In this document: positions 50,401 to 62,608 of the stretch, piece after piece
How positions within the stretch are numbered: the first letter of the stretch is position 1
How the letters are laid out: each line of letters begins with the position of its first letter
Assembly: GCA_015657535.1 (NCBI GenBank)
Contig: JADHZB010001130.1
Span: forward strand, 9,262 to 73,261
Reading direction: 5' to 3'
From: Nephromyces sp. MM_2019
Taxonomy: Eukaryota; Apicomplexa; Aconoidasida; Nephromycida
DNA length: 64,000 nt
Program-made: the position numbers and the translations under genes
The notes under the pieces: generated by a model
Databases searched by the model: none
Told to the model about the DNA's origin: nothing
Seen by the model: only the letters and a program-made list of their open reading frames with translations

Positions 50401-53400
50401 AACTACAGTCAGATATCATCGAGTGAGTTCAAAAAAAAAATCATTGCGGGATGGTGCTAATTCAGAAAAAACCAAAGTTTTATATTCCTCACGGCCTAGA
50501 CGTTTCATAGCATTTTTCTAGCCAAATTTTATCCAAAAAGCTTCTGTATTTTCTCAATAAAATCTCATATGAAAGACTGAGGATCATAAATGTTAGTACC
50601 TTTTAAAATTTAGTGATGAAACAAAATTTTCAAGCGAAAAAATCATGTATATACAGTTGATAAAGCTTCGTTAATATTCACACATCCTTTTGTATATCTA
50701 GTTTATCATTTTATAATCGATTTGATCTCATGGACTTGAGCTTATAATCTATCTCAGAAGCTGATTCTTTGCGAGCAAATCGTGAAAATTTTCGTGTTTA
50801 AAAGATATTTTGGGAGCTCTTTTTCAATGCTAAATGAGTAGCTGAAAAAGGAAATTTACATTCCCATCACTTTAAAGTACTTTTCATTGTTATGGAAGGC
50901 TTATCTTCCCTTTTTTTCAGAGAGGATTAAGCTGGAATTTCTATTTTCACGAGATTTTTTCAATTTTCCTTACAATTTGTTTAAGCTAATAAACCCTGTA
51001 ATTGAGGTTTTAAAAGCAGGACTGCACGCATTTGCAAGTGTATTTGCAAAGATATACCATACGTGTGCACACACACACAAATTTTAATTTTATTGAGGTG
51101 CAGAAAAGCCCTAATCGCTTGGCATATCTCAAGTATATACTCGCTTATTAAAAATTTTTTTTTGCCTTTTTTTCTGCTCTAAAATACTCCTCTAAGCAGT
51201 ACCATCAATTGGTTTCCAAATTTGCCTTCAGAGAAAATGCGATTGCCGCAATCTGCTTCTCCTGCTGAGCAAATTTTGGGGTTACACTCAAATCCTGTAA
51301 TTCTATTGGGGCATCTGCTACCACAAAATAAAGCCTTTTTGACTGCAATGTGTTCGGATGTAACCAAATCGGAATCTCCAGTAGCACGGACACTTGAAAA
51401 ACACTGCAGGAGCAAATAGGGGGGAATTTTTTTTCAAGAGGGTGGAGTAGCAGCATCTTTATCAATTCCTTTAAGTATGCAGGCGTTTCAGCAGGGAAAT
51501 ACTGAAACCAAAAGCATAAGGGAGGAAGATCTGAGACTGCCAAATATGCAAAGCTTTTGGAAATTCTTGCACTTAAAATAGACGCACCAGGAAATTCAGG
51601 CTAAAAGTAAAACGCATGTAAAATTTAAAGGAAAACCACACGGCAAAAGGCAAGAAGTTCAGCGCATAAAAACGCGCAATTTAAATTATAAGCTAACCAA
51701 CAAAGTCAAGTAAAACACACACACACACACAAATACTCGCAATTTTAATTTAAACTGCACGGCAAAAATCAAGTTCAACGAACACCCAATAAGCCCAAAA
51801 AACACCTAATGAAAATTCGTATACTTGCACCTAAAAATACACCAATAATTCACATTTTCACTTTCAAATTTCGGCAAAAAGTATGGATATATTATCCTCT
51901 CTTCGCCAAGCAAAGCATAACAGCGTTGAAGATGAGATCTCTCAGCATATAAAAAGCACTGATGAAAAGGCAGATTGCGTTAGCGACAAAAAATTCAAAG
52001 TCATCAGAAAATGCATCTCTCGTGAGAATTCCATCTCCGGTGGAAAATCGTAAAGAATTCTCCCTGACATCGTCTTACAAGCAAAAATTTCACTGCTGAT
52101 TGTCCACATATACACTCTAGCAGCCTCCGTGGCAATGCTTTTCGCTATTGCAAATCAAGTTTTTTCCAAATTAAAAAATATTAGAGCTATAAATACCACC
52201 CTTCTTGGTTCTAAATCTTCAAATCCACTAAAAAAATCGTAAATTACTCTATTTATAGGACAATAACTCAAAGCATTTATAGTAAAATCCCTTCTTGTAG
52301 CATCCTCATACAACACAATTTGTAGCTTTTAGGGTTTAGGGTTTCTTCTCTTTTGGAAATGCATATGATTTCCAAAAAAGCCACCTACCTCGCAAATTGT
52401 AGTTGGTTCAGCAGCTTTCACCAAATTCCTATTTGAATGGGTGACGTAATTCCTCCTTATCTTCCTATAGTCTACTTCATCAGAATCCGAGCAATCAGAG
52501 TCTTCGGAGCTGCTCCCACATTCATTTTCATCGCTTTCATAAATTTTCTCCCAATCAAAAGAGTAAGATTCCCTCTATATAGATATAATAATCCACAGCG
52601 AAGCCACTCATTAAACATACGAAGTCACATAAAAGACTGGTATCAACACAATGCTCTTCCTTTCAATAGAAAGAGTTTATCAAAAACCTAAAGCTTGATT
52701 TAGACTGAAGAAAATCTAAAGTAAAGGCAGCAAAAAACGTTAAAATAATGATGGGATACCAGGCATTAATCAGTGTACATACACACTTTGTATTCGATGT
52801 CTCTAGTAGTCATATATTTCTTATATGCAATGAACTTGGGTGGAGAAAAGGTAATCTTTGCGCTATTTTTCATATTATTTCTTAATCTGGCTCACGATTA
52901 ATGCAATGAAAACTATTAATTGGCGAAGATTCTAAAAGGGAATCACGCAATAAGCAAGGGATTTATTATAAGCACAGATTAAAAATTGAAGAACAAGCAA
53001 AAAAGACAGAGATACCCAGCTAATCAGCAGATTAATTCAGACATGAATTTGTTACAATTACAGTGAAGAATTCGCAGTAAAAACGATTGAAAAAGTGAAA
53101 TTCCAGTAAAAAAAGGTTTCTCGGAAGCAGAGAAGATGAAATTTCTACAAAAAACTCATGAGGGTATTGTAAGGTCAGAAGACAGCCTTAAATAGGCAAA
53201 CAAATGATGTAAAATCATCGATTTCAAGGATTGGAAGGATGAAATAGATGGATTTTAATGAGAAAAACATCCTGGATGAAAAAGAAAGGATTTCTTTAGT
53301 TTTCTGTATAGTAGTTGAGAAGCAATTTATAGGTATGTGTGGTGTGTTTGCACGGGTGGCCCGGCCGTGGAACGGTCGTATACGGAAGAAGAGGCTAAAA

Positions 53401-56400
53401 TTAAGATGAAAAATACTTTTTCCTCCTTGGCTAATTAGAAGGCCATTTGGTGAACTATCTAAGGCGAATGCTGCTTGAGAGATATACATGAAAAATCAGG
53501 TTATGCCGCTCTTGAATGGTGGTGATATATAGCATGTGCGTGATTGACAGTGATATCATGCGTGTGCGTGTGTGTGTGTGTTTGATTGACAGCAATATCA
53601 TGTGCGCAAGCTTTAAAAATTCAACTTCGATTACTATTATTAACCTGATCTTTTGGTATTATCAGCTTCGATTCTTCCTTTAGTATCGCCCGCAAGTTTC
53701 TAAACAAAATTCAAGTAGAAGAGTTTTCCCCACAATAAAGGCAAACTCAAGTCAGACCTTCGGTATATTGCTTACAATAGCAAAGAAAGCATGAATTTGC
53801 TGCCATCTGAGTTTCTCAGTTTTCAAAGATTTTTGCATACACAAAAAACTCTATGAAAAGAAGCACACTATACTTAAAAAAAGCAAGCAAACCTTGGATT
53901 AGCAGTGTTTTTAAACTATTCCAACTCCCTGACTCACAGGGTTTATCTGAAACTAACACTTCATCATCTTCTGCTAATCATAATTCAACCTTTCACCAAG
54001 CATCTTCTGCCTTAAATTTCAAAAGAAAAAGAAACACACACAGCATCAGGAATGAAATGAGAAAGAAACACGAAAAAAGCTACTCCTCTAAGGCAGTACC
54101 CAAATTTGGCAAGGTGTGTGTGTGTGTGTGGATAGAGAATCATATATATGAAGAAGGAGCCAGCCCGTACGTAAAAAAGTAAAATCGTACAGCAGCAACA
54201 CACCTTTGAAAGGCTTGAAAGACCAAAAGTATATACACTCTACTTCTTAGCACTTTTTGCATAGCTTTTATCAAAAGCAATCATATCTGCTTGTAATATA
54301 TGTTATCCAATGCTCTTATCTCATTATGATATTAGCACTACTGGAAGAAGCGATAACTTAGCTGTAACTAGTGACAATGTAGATATCAAGTAAAATTGAG
54401 TATGCAATCCTCATGAGCTCATCGTCGAGCCCTTCTTCTTCTTCTTCTTCAACCTTTGCTCTTCTTCCCCTACTCATCCTTCTTCAATCACTTTAAAATT
54501 TGAATGATTACAGTTAAATCCGCGAAATTATCAGTGACTTTGTCATATATATAATGCTAGTGTGTCCTTAAAAGTATGAATTCATAAGTAATCAACGCGA
54601 AACCCGAAATTTTTCTCTAGATTATATCGTTTTGTGTGTGGTTGAGGCCTTACTGGGTGTGTGTGTTTGAAGTCAGATGTGGTGCGTGTTTGAAGTCATG
54701 CCGGAAGGGTATTTGAAGTCATATGGGGTGTGTGTTTGATGCTGTGTAATTGGTGTGTCTGATGACGTATTAATGATGCATATACTGTAACTCGCTCCTC
54801 TTTTGCTTCAGTTTTTCCTTTTCTGAGCTGCCATTCCTGGAGTCTAGCACACATACTAATTGCAACATCTGTGCAGCAACAAAAAAGAAATGGCTGATGA
54901 TTCGTGCAAAACAAGCTAAAACTTGAGATAAAACGGCTTACTTCAGGGCACTTCTTGGAGTAGTTGTTGATAGCTTATAACGCGGATATTTGTGAATATA
55001 CTCTTTACTCTCCAAGCTGCTGTGATGACAGTCCTGAATGCATAAGAAACAACATGCAATCTCATTTTATTCGATTCTTCTTAAACAAAAGAATTCTACA
55101 AAATGAGACTATCTAAAACCGAGAGGGTGCTGTTTTTCGCACTTTTAATATCGAAGCTTATAGCTTAGAAATAGGCATAACAGCACCTAAACATAGCAAT
55201 TCGTTAAGATATATTCAAAGCAGCACTAAAGATAACATACTTCAGTGGCTAAAAGATTGCATTAATTTCAAAAAATATCCCTTCTAGAGGAGGAAATTCA
55301 CAAACGAAGAAAAATCAAAGTGTGCTGCTCAAGACGTAGATCCTTTTAGACAAAGAAATTCGACACACACACACACACACACACAAAAAGTGTTTTGCAA
55401 GAAATAGAGTAAAAAAGACTGAAAAACACCCATTTTGATCCATTCAGGCCAGATAAACCTTAATAAAATCCATACAGAGACACAAAAAGCCTATAGAACT
55501 TGCCTCACAAAGGGAAAAAACAGCTCAGATTCAAAAAATCACGACAGCATACACACACACACAAAGCCTATAGAACTCGCCTCACAAAGGGAAGCTCCTA
55601 TCTCTGGTACCACACACAGGCTATCAGGATGAGTGCATTGTGGGCACCAAGACTTCCTGCATTTGAAGCAACTAAAATACTCTTGGCAATCAGAGGGAAG
55701 TAGTAGCGGCCAAAAACTGGGTTTCGGAGGCTTAGCCTAAACGAAGGGCATTACAGCACACATCCTTAATAAGAGGATTCTAATCAAAAGATAGCTCCTC
55801 AGTGAATTTATATATTTGAGAAGGTTGGGTACAGCGACATGGAAACCTGCGTGTGTGTTTCTGTATGCGTGTGTGCGTTTTGGGGCATTACCAGTAAAAT
55901 CTCTACCAAAAAGCGAAAGCTTAGCCTGCATAATCGTAAAAGCACCTTGCATACATCTGCTCCCAGAAGGAATTAAGATAAGCTACATCCAAGACTTGAG
56001 CGTAAAAGCCTATATGTATGCCCTCCTCAAAAAAAACTTGAAGATCTCCACACAATCAAAAGGGAAAAATCCCTTAAATTTCTTTGCAGGTATATGTGTG
56101 TGTGTATTCGAGTGCGCGTGTATGGGGATGCGTGAAAAATGCATTCCTCTTTACTTGTTTGCGTATTCATGTGTGTGTGTGCATGGGTATTTGTGAAAAA
56201 TTCATTCCTCTTTACTTTTTTCTTGAAGTGCGAAGCTTCGGTTAGTTTCTTCGTTGATAACTTCAAAGACTCCCACAATCTTCCTTCAAGGCTTTTTGGA
56301 TCTTCATCAGCACGCTGATGCCAGTGCAACTCCCAAAAGTAGTGATTCCAGCTAGTATCAAAGCATTGGATGCAGAAATGACTGCTACAAATGAATCGCT

Positions 56401-59400
56401 GGCGACCTGAAAGGCGCAGTAGTTTTTGCTATAATTACGGCCTTGAAGAATCTAATGAAGTAAATATATAGCAACAAAGTAGCTTAACTCTACAAGGAGA
56501 TTATAAGACGTGAAAATTGGTGGAAATTGAAAATTTCTTCCACAGAATGGAAATGGAAAAAGCAGCGGAAATCTTTGATAAATACTCCTTCATTCTTTCG
56601 CTTAAAGCCTTTTAAAGAAAAGAAAAAACAGCGTCGAAAAGTATCTTTTAAACAGAAGATATTTATCTTTCCCTCCTACAGTGGAGAAATTTATTTCCTC
56701 AAAATTTCGTATTAAAGTTACGTAAAGATGTGCCTTTTAGGTTTTAAAACATGAAATGAGTTTGAAACCTGGAGTAGATGAAGTAAAAAAACCTGTGAAT
56801 TCGTAAAGTTAAGCTAATTAAAATTTATATTGGAGAAGTAGCAAAAAAAAGCATAAAAAAAATCCACAAAATGGCCTAAAATCTAACCTTTCCGTGCAAT
56901 AAAAGCATAAAAATCAAAAATATCACAAAAAATCAATCAACTTCATAAAAACATAAAAAAAAGCAAATTACCTTGAGAATCGAATAAGCTTTCGTCACTT
57001 CCATATAAAACCTTCGCTAAGGCTGCAATCTTTTGGTTCGGCACAATTTTCCTGACCTTTGCGACGCAGTCCGGCCAGCAAAAAAACATTCGGCAAAGCG
57101 GATGAGAGCATTTCACAACTTTTTTTTTTGGAGAAGGCGTCAAGCAGTAGCTGCGTATATCATTCGTTAATCAAACAGCAAAGTATTGAAACACCAAAGA
57201 TAGGAGCTTGAATAAGACAAAACAAACTGCAACGACTCTCAAGCAATGAAAAAGTACGAAGTTGACAATAAGAGTACAAAAAATATTCTATAAACATTTT
57301 ATAGCCTTTTTAACTGATTTCTCTACAAATTTAAAGAAAAAGTTTACGAGCATTTTCTAGGGTAAGAAAATTAGATGGGTTTATATCATCCTACTTTGAT
57401 TCGATCAGTTTCTAGGTGAATTCATCTATAAACTCAAGTCTTTCCATTCAATTTTATACACTTTCGCTCATTAAAATTCGCCGTAAAAAGCACTGATAGT
57501 ACAGCAGAATCCCATGCTTCATACTAATGGAGTTTCCGCTTCATTAGGTAGCATCACTTTCTTCACCGGGAAAGAAACTTACTTGCAAGCAATTTTCCCG
57601 GCTTCACAGTCATCGCATTTCCATACAAGACCTTCGCCTTGTTCCGAGTGATCAGCAGACATACCAACGCATGAAGGGTGAAATAGTCGTTTACAAGCTC
57701 CATCGCATATAATCATAGTCTCCATATCAGCCTTACTCTTCACATCCTTACATTTCCAGCATGATTTTTCATGATTATCCATCCAATTTCCGTAAGGTAA
57801 CTCCGGTTGTGGGTATGGAGAGAGGTTATGGTAGTTGTTTATAGCTAGGAGAATTTCCTGATGAGGAATTTAGTAGCCAAACAAAAGATTTTATCGTTAT
57901 ATAGTTAAGGGAAAAAGAGCGCTGATGTAAGAAGATGCTTTTTCTTTCAAAAAACTTGAAATCGTTTATCCCACGTTTCTCTAAGTATCCACCTCATTTT
58001 TACCCAAACTGCCAGAATAAAGCTGAGGAATGCAAAAAGCAGCAGAAAGTTTGGGATATATACGATAAGATTTATACTAGCAGCAACAATGCAAGAAAAG
58101 GTGAAAGAGCTCCTGTATAGCTCTTGCAATGCATACTCCTGTAGATATTTTATGCAGAATTCTAAGAATAAAATGTATTAGATACCTCAAGGAAGGCGTA
58201 GGATAACATTAAGCAATAAACTCTAAACCCTAGCACAGAAATCCTAAACCATAAACTCTAAACACTAAGCACTAAACTAATCGAGAAACAAAACCAAATA
58301 AACATATAAAATAAAATTAATGAGCAACTGGATTAAAGCATTTCTTCAATAAAACCTATTAAAAAGGCAATAAAAACATAATTGAATTACAGCGAATAAG
58401 ATGAGCTATCACTTGGCAATTAAATGCAATAAGGAGTCTATTTTAATGCACAAAGAAGCAATAAGGCGCTGAGATTCCAGGGGTAAAACGGGGGGATTTA
58501 AGCTTGAATCTTGTATCGAATCGATAGAAATCACGAGATATATATTCAAAAAAATATCATTAGAACATAGAAAACTGATTCTAAAAAAAGCGGAAAAACT
58601 ATTCCTTAAAGCATAAAAAATCCAAACAAGAAAGTGCCGCATGCTATTAACACGTGTGTGTAAAGCACTAGTCTTCTGGTTGGTAATGATGCTCATATAT
58701 AGTGAATATCCTTCTGAGCAAATATTATAGCATATCTTCTTATTATGACTAGTAAAGCTTTTAATCTTTTCCTCGATAGGAATAAGCAACTCAGACTACG
58801 AGGGATAAGAGTTTTAATTCTCTAAAAAAATTACCACAAATTATCTTGAAATCTTCATTGCATAGTAATGCTACTAAAAATTCCCTAAAAAGAACTGCAT
58901 AGGATGAAAACGCTGCAGTGTTTCCCGTTGCAACACAGCTTGCCAGTAGCTTAGAAGATATATATTTTACACTATTAGTATATTTAACGCTGTGGCATAA
59001 AACTAAAGAAATATATAATTTACACAAGTAAATCCTCACTTTGCGAATAAATCTACACTTTACAGCTAAATCTGCCCATTCCTAGCTAGACGAAATTAGA
59101 GATCTCCAAATAGTAAAGAACCTATGAAAACAAAAAATAATATCCTATATAGTATAATGCCAAAGAGTATCAAAATTCCACAGGCTGCGAAAATTGCCAA
59201 GAAAAACGCACTAACTGACACAAAAAAAGCAACGAAAAAGCAATAAATTTTCGCATATAGGCATTACCAAAACTGCCAAGAAGTATACTAATCTTGGCAG
59301 AAGAGCATATTTGAATTGTACTGCACACAAGCTTATGCTAAGTACTTTGGCAGCACACATTAATAGCATTTGTAGCTAAAATTATATATGGTTCCATCAC

Positions 59401-60677
59401 TGTAGCGTACAGCTGCTGTAGAAGGAGGCAAATTTACAGACATTATGATCGAAATCCTTTATCACAGAGTCATTGCAACCCGCGGATAAAAAGCCCGCCA
59501 ATTCATCCTCTTCTGGAATATCTTCGTAGTGAGCTTCATCATACGTAGAATCGTCGTCACTGGCTAGGTCACAGCAGTCATCACTCATCATCCCGGTGTC
59601 ATAAGAGTGAGACTCTGATATTTCTGTAGTATCTGCCATTGTAATAGCAGCATCATCATTAAGCGACTGAGGAACTATAGAATCTAGAGATTTCCCCAGA
59701 TCCTTGGGTTTTCCTAATAGTAGCTTATTAGAGGCATTTCGCTCACACGCACACGCGTCAGATGATTCATTATTTTCCGTTATTTTTATTTCCATCGTGA
59801 AATCCATTGCATTTTCCGAAGCAGTAGAAAATATGTCTGAAGAAGCGCAAAAAAAAAGAATAAAAGTAATTTATTCCTATTACTGTAACATTATGTGTAT
59901 TATCTACTCATCTCTCTTCTAAAAACTGTTTTCACATTCTTCCTATATATAAGATGCTTCATCAGGAAAAGCTAGGAAATATGTATTGCTAATCTTTTTA
60001 AGTACGAAGCAAGAGTAAGGTATCAATCTTTGGAGGTAGTGAACTCTTGTAAGCAAATAAGTCGTAGGAATTTGAACTCAAATTAGTGAAAAAAGGCGTA
60101 CAGATCAACTCAAAGCATTTTTTCCTTGAAGTTTATTAGATTTAAACGCCATCAGTACTGCTGCTGCAATAAAACTCACAATAAGAGCATATTGCACGCC
60201 GTCCTTTTGACAATTTTATTTGCTGAATGTCCTTCATAAGTACGGATTAAAGCAAGCTCTCCAAATTTTATGATGAATAATTATCTTCACCAACCAATGA
60301 ATGAAGGAATAAATTCTTTCCATTTTGCACAATGATAGTCAAACCTACAAAATCAGGTAATATAGCATTTTATTTTGATTGTTCTTTTTTTATGGAAATA
60401 ATTTGTTTTCTACAATTTTGACCAAACTGAAACTGGCAAAGGGAATTAGTACCTTCTGTTGCTTACCTAAACATATCTTTTCTTTTGTGTCTTCTTTATT
60501 TTTGCAAGGCGATATAGTATTTTTTCCAATGCCATGGGGTACCCCATCGCTTTCTTCAGCAGTTTTCGTACCCTCTTCGCAGCATGGAGTCCTATTAATA
60601 TCTAATTCTCCAGGGTTGCTATTATCTCTAACCTTCCAGGAGTTCCAGTAGGGGTCCACAGTACCCCTTACCATCAT
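44409..60677 (-). CDS. PHD/AWS/SET/post-SET histone lysine methyltransferase
   Basis: Fifteen exons, about 886 residues: 60677-60467, 59836-59438, 57844-57583, 57150-56972, 56406-56216, 55736-55614, 54868-54786, 52572-52389, 52144-52079, 51403-51203, 50197-50111, 49564-49493, 48931-48795, 46447-46388 and 44814-44409. An acidic N-terminus (residues 70-200) precedes a PHD finger (CWKC, CDGACKRLFHPSC, CDDC; about 217-280), a variant PHD (CNYC, CSHPLCRMFFCWPDC) and more Cys clusters to about 455. Residues 484-530 are acidic. AWS: CIC, CGSRCPNR, ECNPKIC, ADCGN. SET: GKGVGVKA, GDLVCEYVGEVIS, ARFINHSCSPNC (713-716 NHSC) and EITYDYG (749-751). Post-SET: CLCGSPNC. These residues bind S-adenosylmethionine, lysine and zinc, so activity is expected. 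AWS plus SET plus post-SET is the SET2/NSD/ASH1 class, mostly H3K36 enzymes; the specificity is inferred. An upstream exon before 60677 is possible (acceptor at 60683). Confidence 0.85.
44871..44969. repeat. 26-bp tandem repeat, 3.5 copies
   Basis: Copies of agagctattcactctg followed by a (TG)n tail start near 44872, 44898 and 44924, with a degenerate fourth at 44954. They lie in the last intron of the methyltransferase, just upstream of the post-SET exon's acceptor. Confidence 0.8.
49692..49797. repeat. CA-rich tandem array
   Basis: About 100 bp of tandem 14-bp-like units built from acacacatagac and acacacatatac, in the methyltransferase intron between the exons at 50111 and 49564. It opens artificial reading frames on both strands. 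Confidence 0.85.
52328..52344. repeat. telomere-like TTTAGGG doublet
   Basis: Two consecutive TTTAGGG units followed by TTT, in a methyltransferase intron. They match the plant and apicomplexan type telomere repeat. A longer degenerate stretch on the complementary sense, with ctaaaccc-like words, lies at 58211-58280. Confidence 0.7.
53533..53608. repeat. duplicated tgattgacag..atatcatg with TG run
   Basis: A 20-bp word (53541-53560) recurs at 53583-53602 with two mismatches, separated by (TG)n. It lies in the 2.2-kb methyltransferase intron. Confidence 0.7.
54655..54767. repeat. TG-rich tandem repeat, about 4 degenerate copies
   Basis: Units of about 24 bp containing gtgtgtttgaagtcat, decaying to the right. 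They lie in the same 2.2-kb methyltransferase intron, just after the donor at 54785. Confidence 0.7.
55482..55592. repeat. 34-bp word repeated at 77-bp spacing
   Basis: A 34-bp word containing cctatagaacttgcctcac is present at 55482-55515 and again at 55559-55592 with few changes, with CA runs between. Both copies follow the donor of the methyltransferase exon ending at 55614. Confidence 0.75.
56107..56216. repeat. tandem duplication of about 59 bp reaching a splice donor
   Basis: Two copies (about 56107-56158 and 56166-56216) share gtgaaaaa, cattcctctttact and TG-rich left halves. The right copy ends at the 5' splice site of the methyltransferase exon 56406-56216, so the left copy carries a second donor-like sequence in the intron. 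Confidence 0.7.
58211..58280. repeat. degenerate telomere-like tract
   Basis: Repeated words such as ctctaaaccc, cctaaacc, ctctaaac and actaaac at 7-8 bp steps, resembling decayed AAACCCT repeats, in the 1.6-kb intron before the PHD exon. Confidence 0.5.
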
Positions 60678-60824
60678 TAAAAACACTCCTATAAAAAGGG
60701 TGTGTTATCTAATTTTATAACATGCAATGAGCGAGTCAAAGAGGGAATGAAATCATAAATTGCTAGCAGCACCAATTAATAATAAAGGAAAAGCAACACT
60801 GTGGTATCATATGATGATGCGAGA

Positions 60825-61874
60825 CTAATGCTTCAAGCATCTCCCAAGATGCGAAAGCAGGCTGGGGTCTACTCGCAAGGGCACAGCAAAAGAGAGACAA
60901 TAACATCCCTGAAAAGTTGGGGGGGAGGAGTGCATACACATATATATCTGTAACTTGCAACTTAATAAAAATAAGGTCATTTACAATATCCGCAATATGG
61001 ATGCTCTTTAAAACTACCGTAAAAGAAGATAAAATAGCAATAAGTGTTAGTTGCAAGTTCTGCGAGGGTCACTATTTATGTATATCTTATAGAGCTCTAC
61101 AAAAATGAGCTTGCTAGCATGTCTTGCTTCAATAGGCTTAAAAAGCAAAGGTGAAGGCGGATCCTCGAGGAAATCACGAAGGAAAGCAACTGAAGATAAC
61201 TTTAATGCGGTTACCTTAATGAGAAGAAGCCTACCATACGAAAGCTTTTAGGAAGTCTCAGCCTCAGGCTGACTGGTGGGAGAGGACCAGGAACATGACC
61301 TTAGCCCCTATCTAGAAGGAAAAGTAATGTAGGAAGCTTGAATATGCTCACAGCAATAAGAAAAGCGCTAAGGCACACACGTGGAAACACGAAGAAGAGA
61401 TAAACACACGCACAAGAAGAGACCTAAAAAGAACGCACAGACAGACGCACACACATGCGCAAACAAGAGCCAAACGCGTACACACGCAGAGAGAAAAAAA
61501 AACCCACAAGGAGACCAGACGAAAAGACACACAAGGAGACGAGGCAAAAAGACACACAACTCGTCATACATGACTATTTTATTGCGAGTACCTTTTTTTC
61601 CGCTAGAAATAAGCCACTAGGATAAGAAAATCTACCCCGAAACCTGCTATGAGGTAACTGCAGAGCTCGCTGTGCTGCCTTTTTCCCTAACGAGTTAGCT
61701 TTGAATCTTGACACTAGCTACTAGAAAGCAAGGCGTCTCAATAGGAGGTAAGTGTAAACCCATATGCAAGATATAAAGGTTATTATTCTCCCATAGGATC
61801 CTGCTAAGACAACACATATTTCCCTTGCTCTGTAGTATCCTATGAGATGCCAAGTAACAGCGGGTAAACCTGAG
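60825..61874 (-). CDS. 3' exons of an unidentified gene
   Basis: Two exons join in phase 0: 61874-61722, after a long T-rich acceptor (ctcaaccag), reads LRFTRCYLASHRILQSKGN, then CCLSRILWENNNLYILHMGL and LPPIETPCF; 60908-60825, after ccccaacttttcag, reads GCYCLSFAVPLRVDPS and ends CLKH before TAG. The intron between them is CA-rich (61370-61560). Further upstream, 62230-62200 (LSSKLITILN) and about 62160-62130 (YILRLFSMF) have good acceptors but do not join in phase. The stop is 147 bp before the methyltransferase start, in line with the tight spacing elsewhere. I recognise no family. Confidence 0.4.
61370..61560. repeat. imperfect CA/GA-rich tract
   Basis: About 190 bp of degenerate purine and CA-rich repeats (gacacacaagg, cacacgcacaag) in the intron of the preceding gene. 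It accounts for the open low-complexity frames on both strands here. Confidence 0.6.
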
Positions 61875-62269
61875 CTGGTTGAGATAAAAAAGACAAGTCA
61901 CCGTGGATTTATGAATAAACAGGAAAACGCGCACGTCATTGAAATCATTTTAGACTTGAGCTCGGGTAGAAATTTTTAATTCTTAAAACTCCCCAATTTA
62001 TAGACTCTAGTTGGTCACTATACTTACTACATAAGATATAAAGCAGGGACTACGGGCCGTAAAGAAAAGCACAGGAGATAAATGCTAATGAAAAGGTGCT
62101 AACAAAGCAGCAGCAGAGCAACAATACCTTTAAACATAGAAAATAGCCGTAATATGTACTGGATTTAAAACAAGAGAAATTGTAGCCTGAAACATCCATG
62201 TATTGCATTACATTCAAAATCGTTATCAACTTAGACGATAACTGTGAATCATTGAGAGCGGAGCACAAA

Positions 62270-62460
62270 ATTGCTGTCGAAGATTGCTGTTTATGTCCAT
62301 CACTCGTAGTACTATTGCTCTTTTTTAAGTTTAGCAGAAAGTTGCTGCCAAAATATGTGTATTTATTATATCACTCGCAGTATCATTGCTCTTTTTCATG
62401 TTTAGTGGAAACTGCTGTCAAAGAATGTTTATGTCCACTATTCATCGTGCCCTTGTTGAA
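62270..62460. repeat. 70-bp degenerate tandem repeat, 2.7 copies
   Basis: Copies begin near 62270, 62341 and 62411, each with ttgctg, tatgtg or tatgtcc, tcactcg, cattgctcttttt and gtttag elements in order. No coding role is seen. Confidence 0.65.
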
Positions 62461-62608
62461 TTTTGCTAAACTTCATTAGGCAGAGAGTACCTATCCATGC
62501 TACTTGACTACACCTACAAACCCAATTTAATAAAAATTTCAATTTCCTAATATTTTTTGATGTTTGCTGGCGTCTTCAGAGATAACTCATAGTTTTTTCA
62601 ATTTCCAG

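Noticed and set aside
53853..54182. 110-codon plus-strand Ser/Lys-rich frame
   Set aside because: It lies wholly in an intron of the minus-strand methyltransferase, in A-rich plus-strand sequence that favours Lys/Ser codons, and no second exon joins it.
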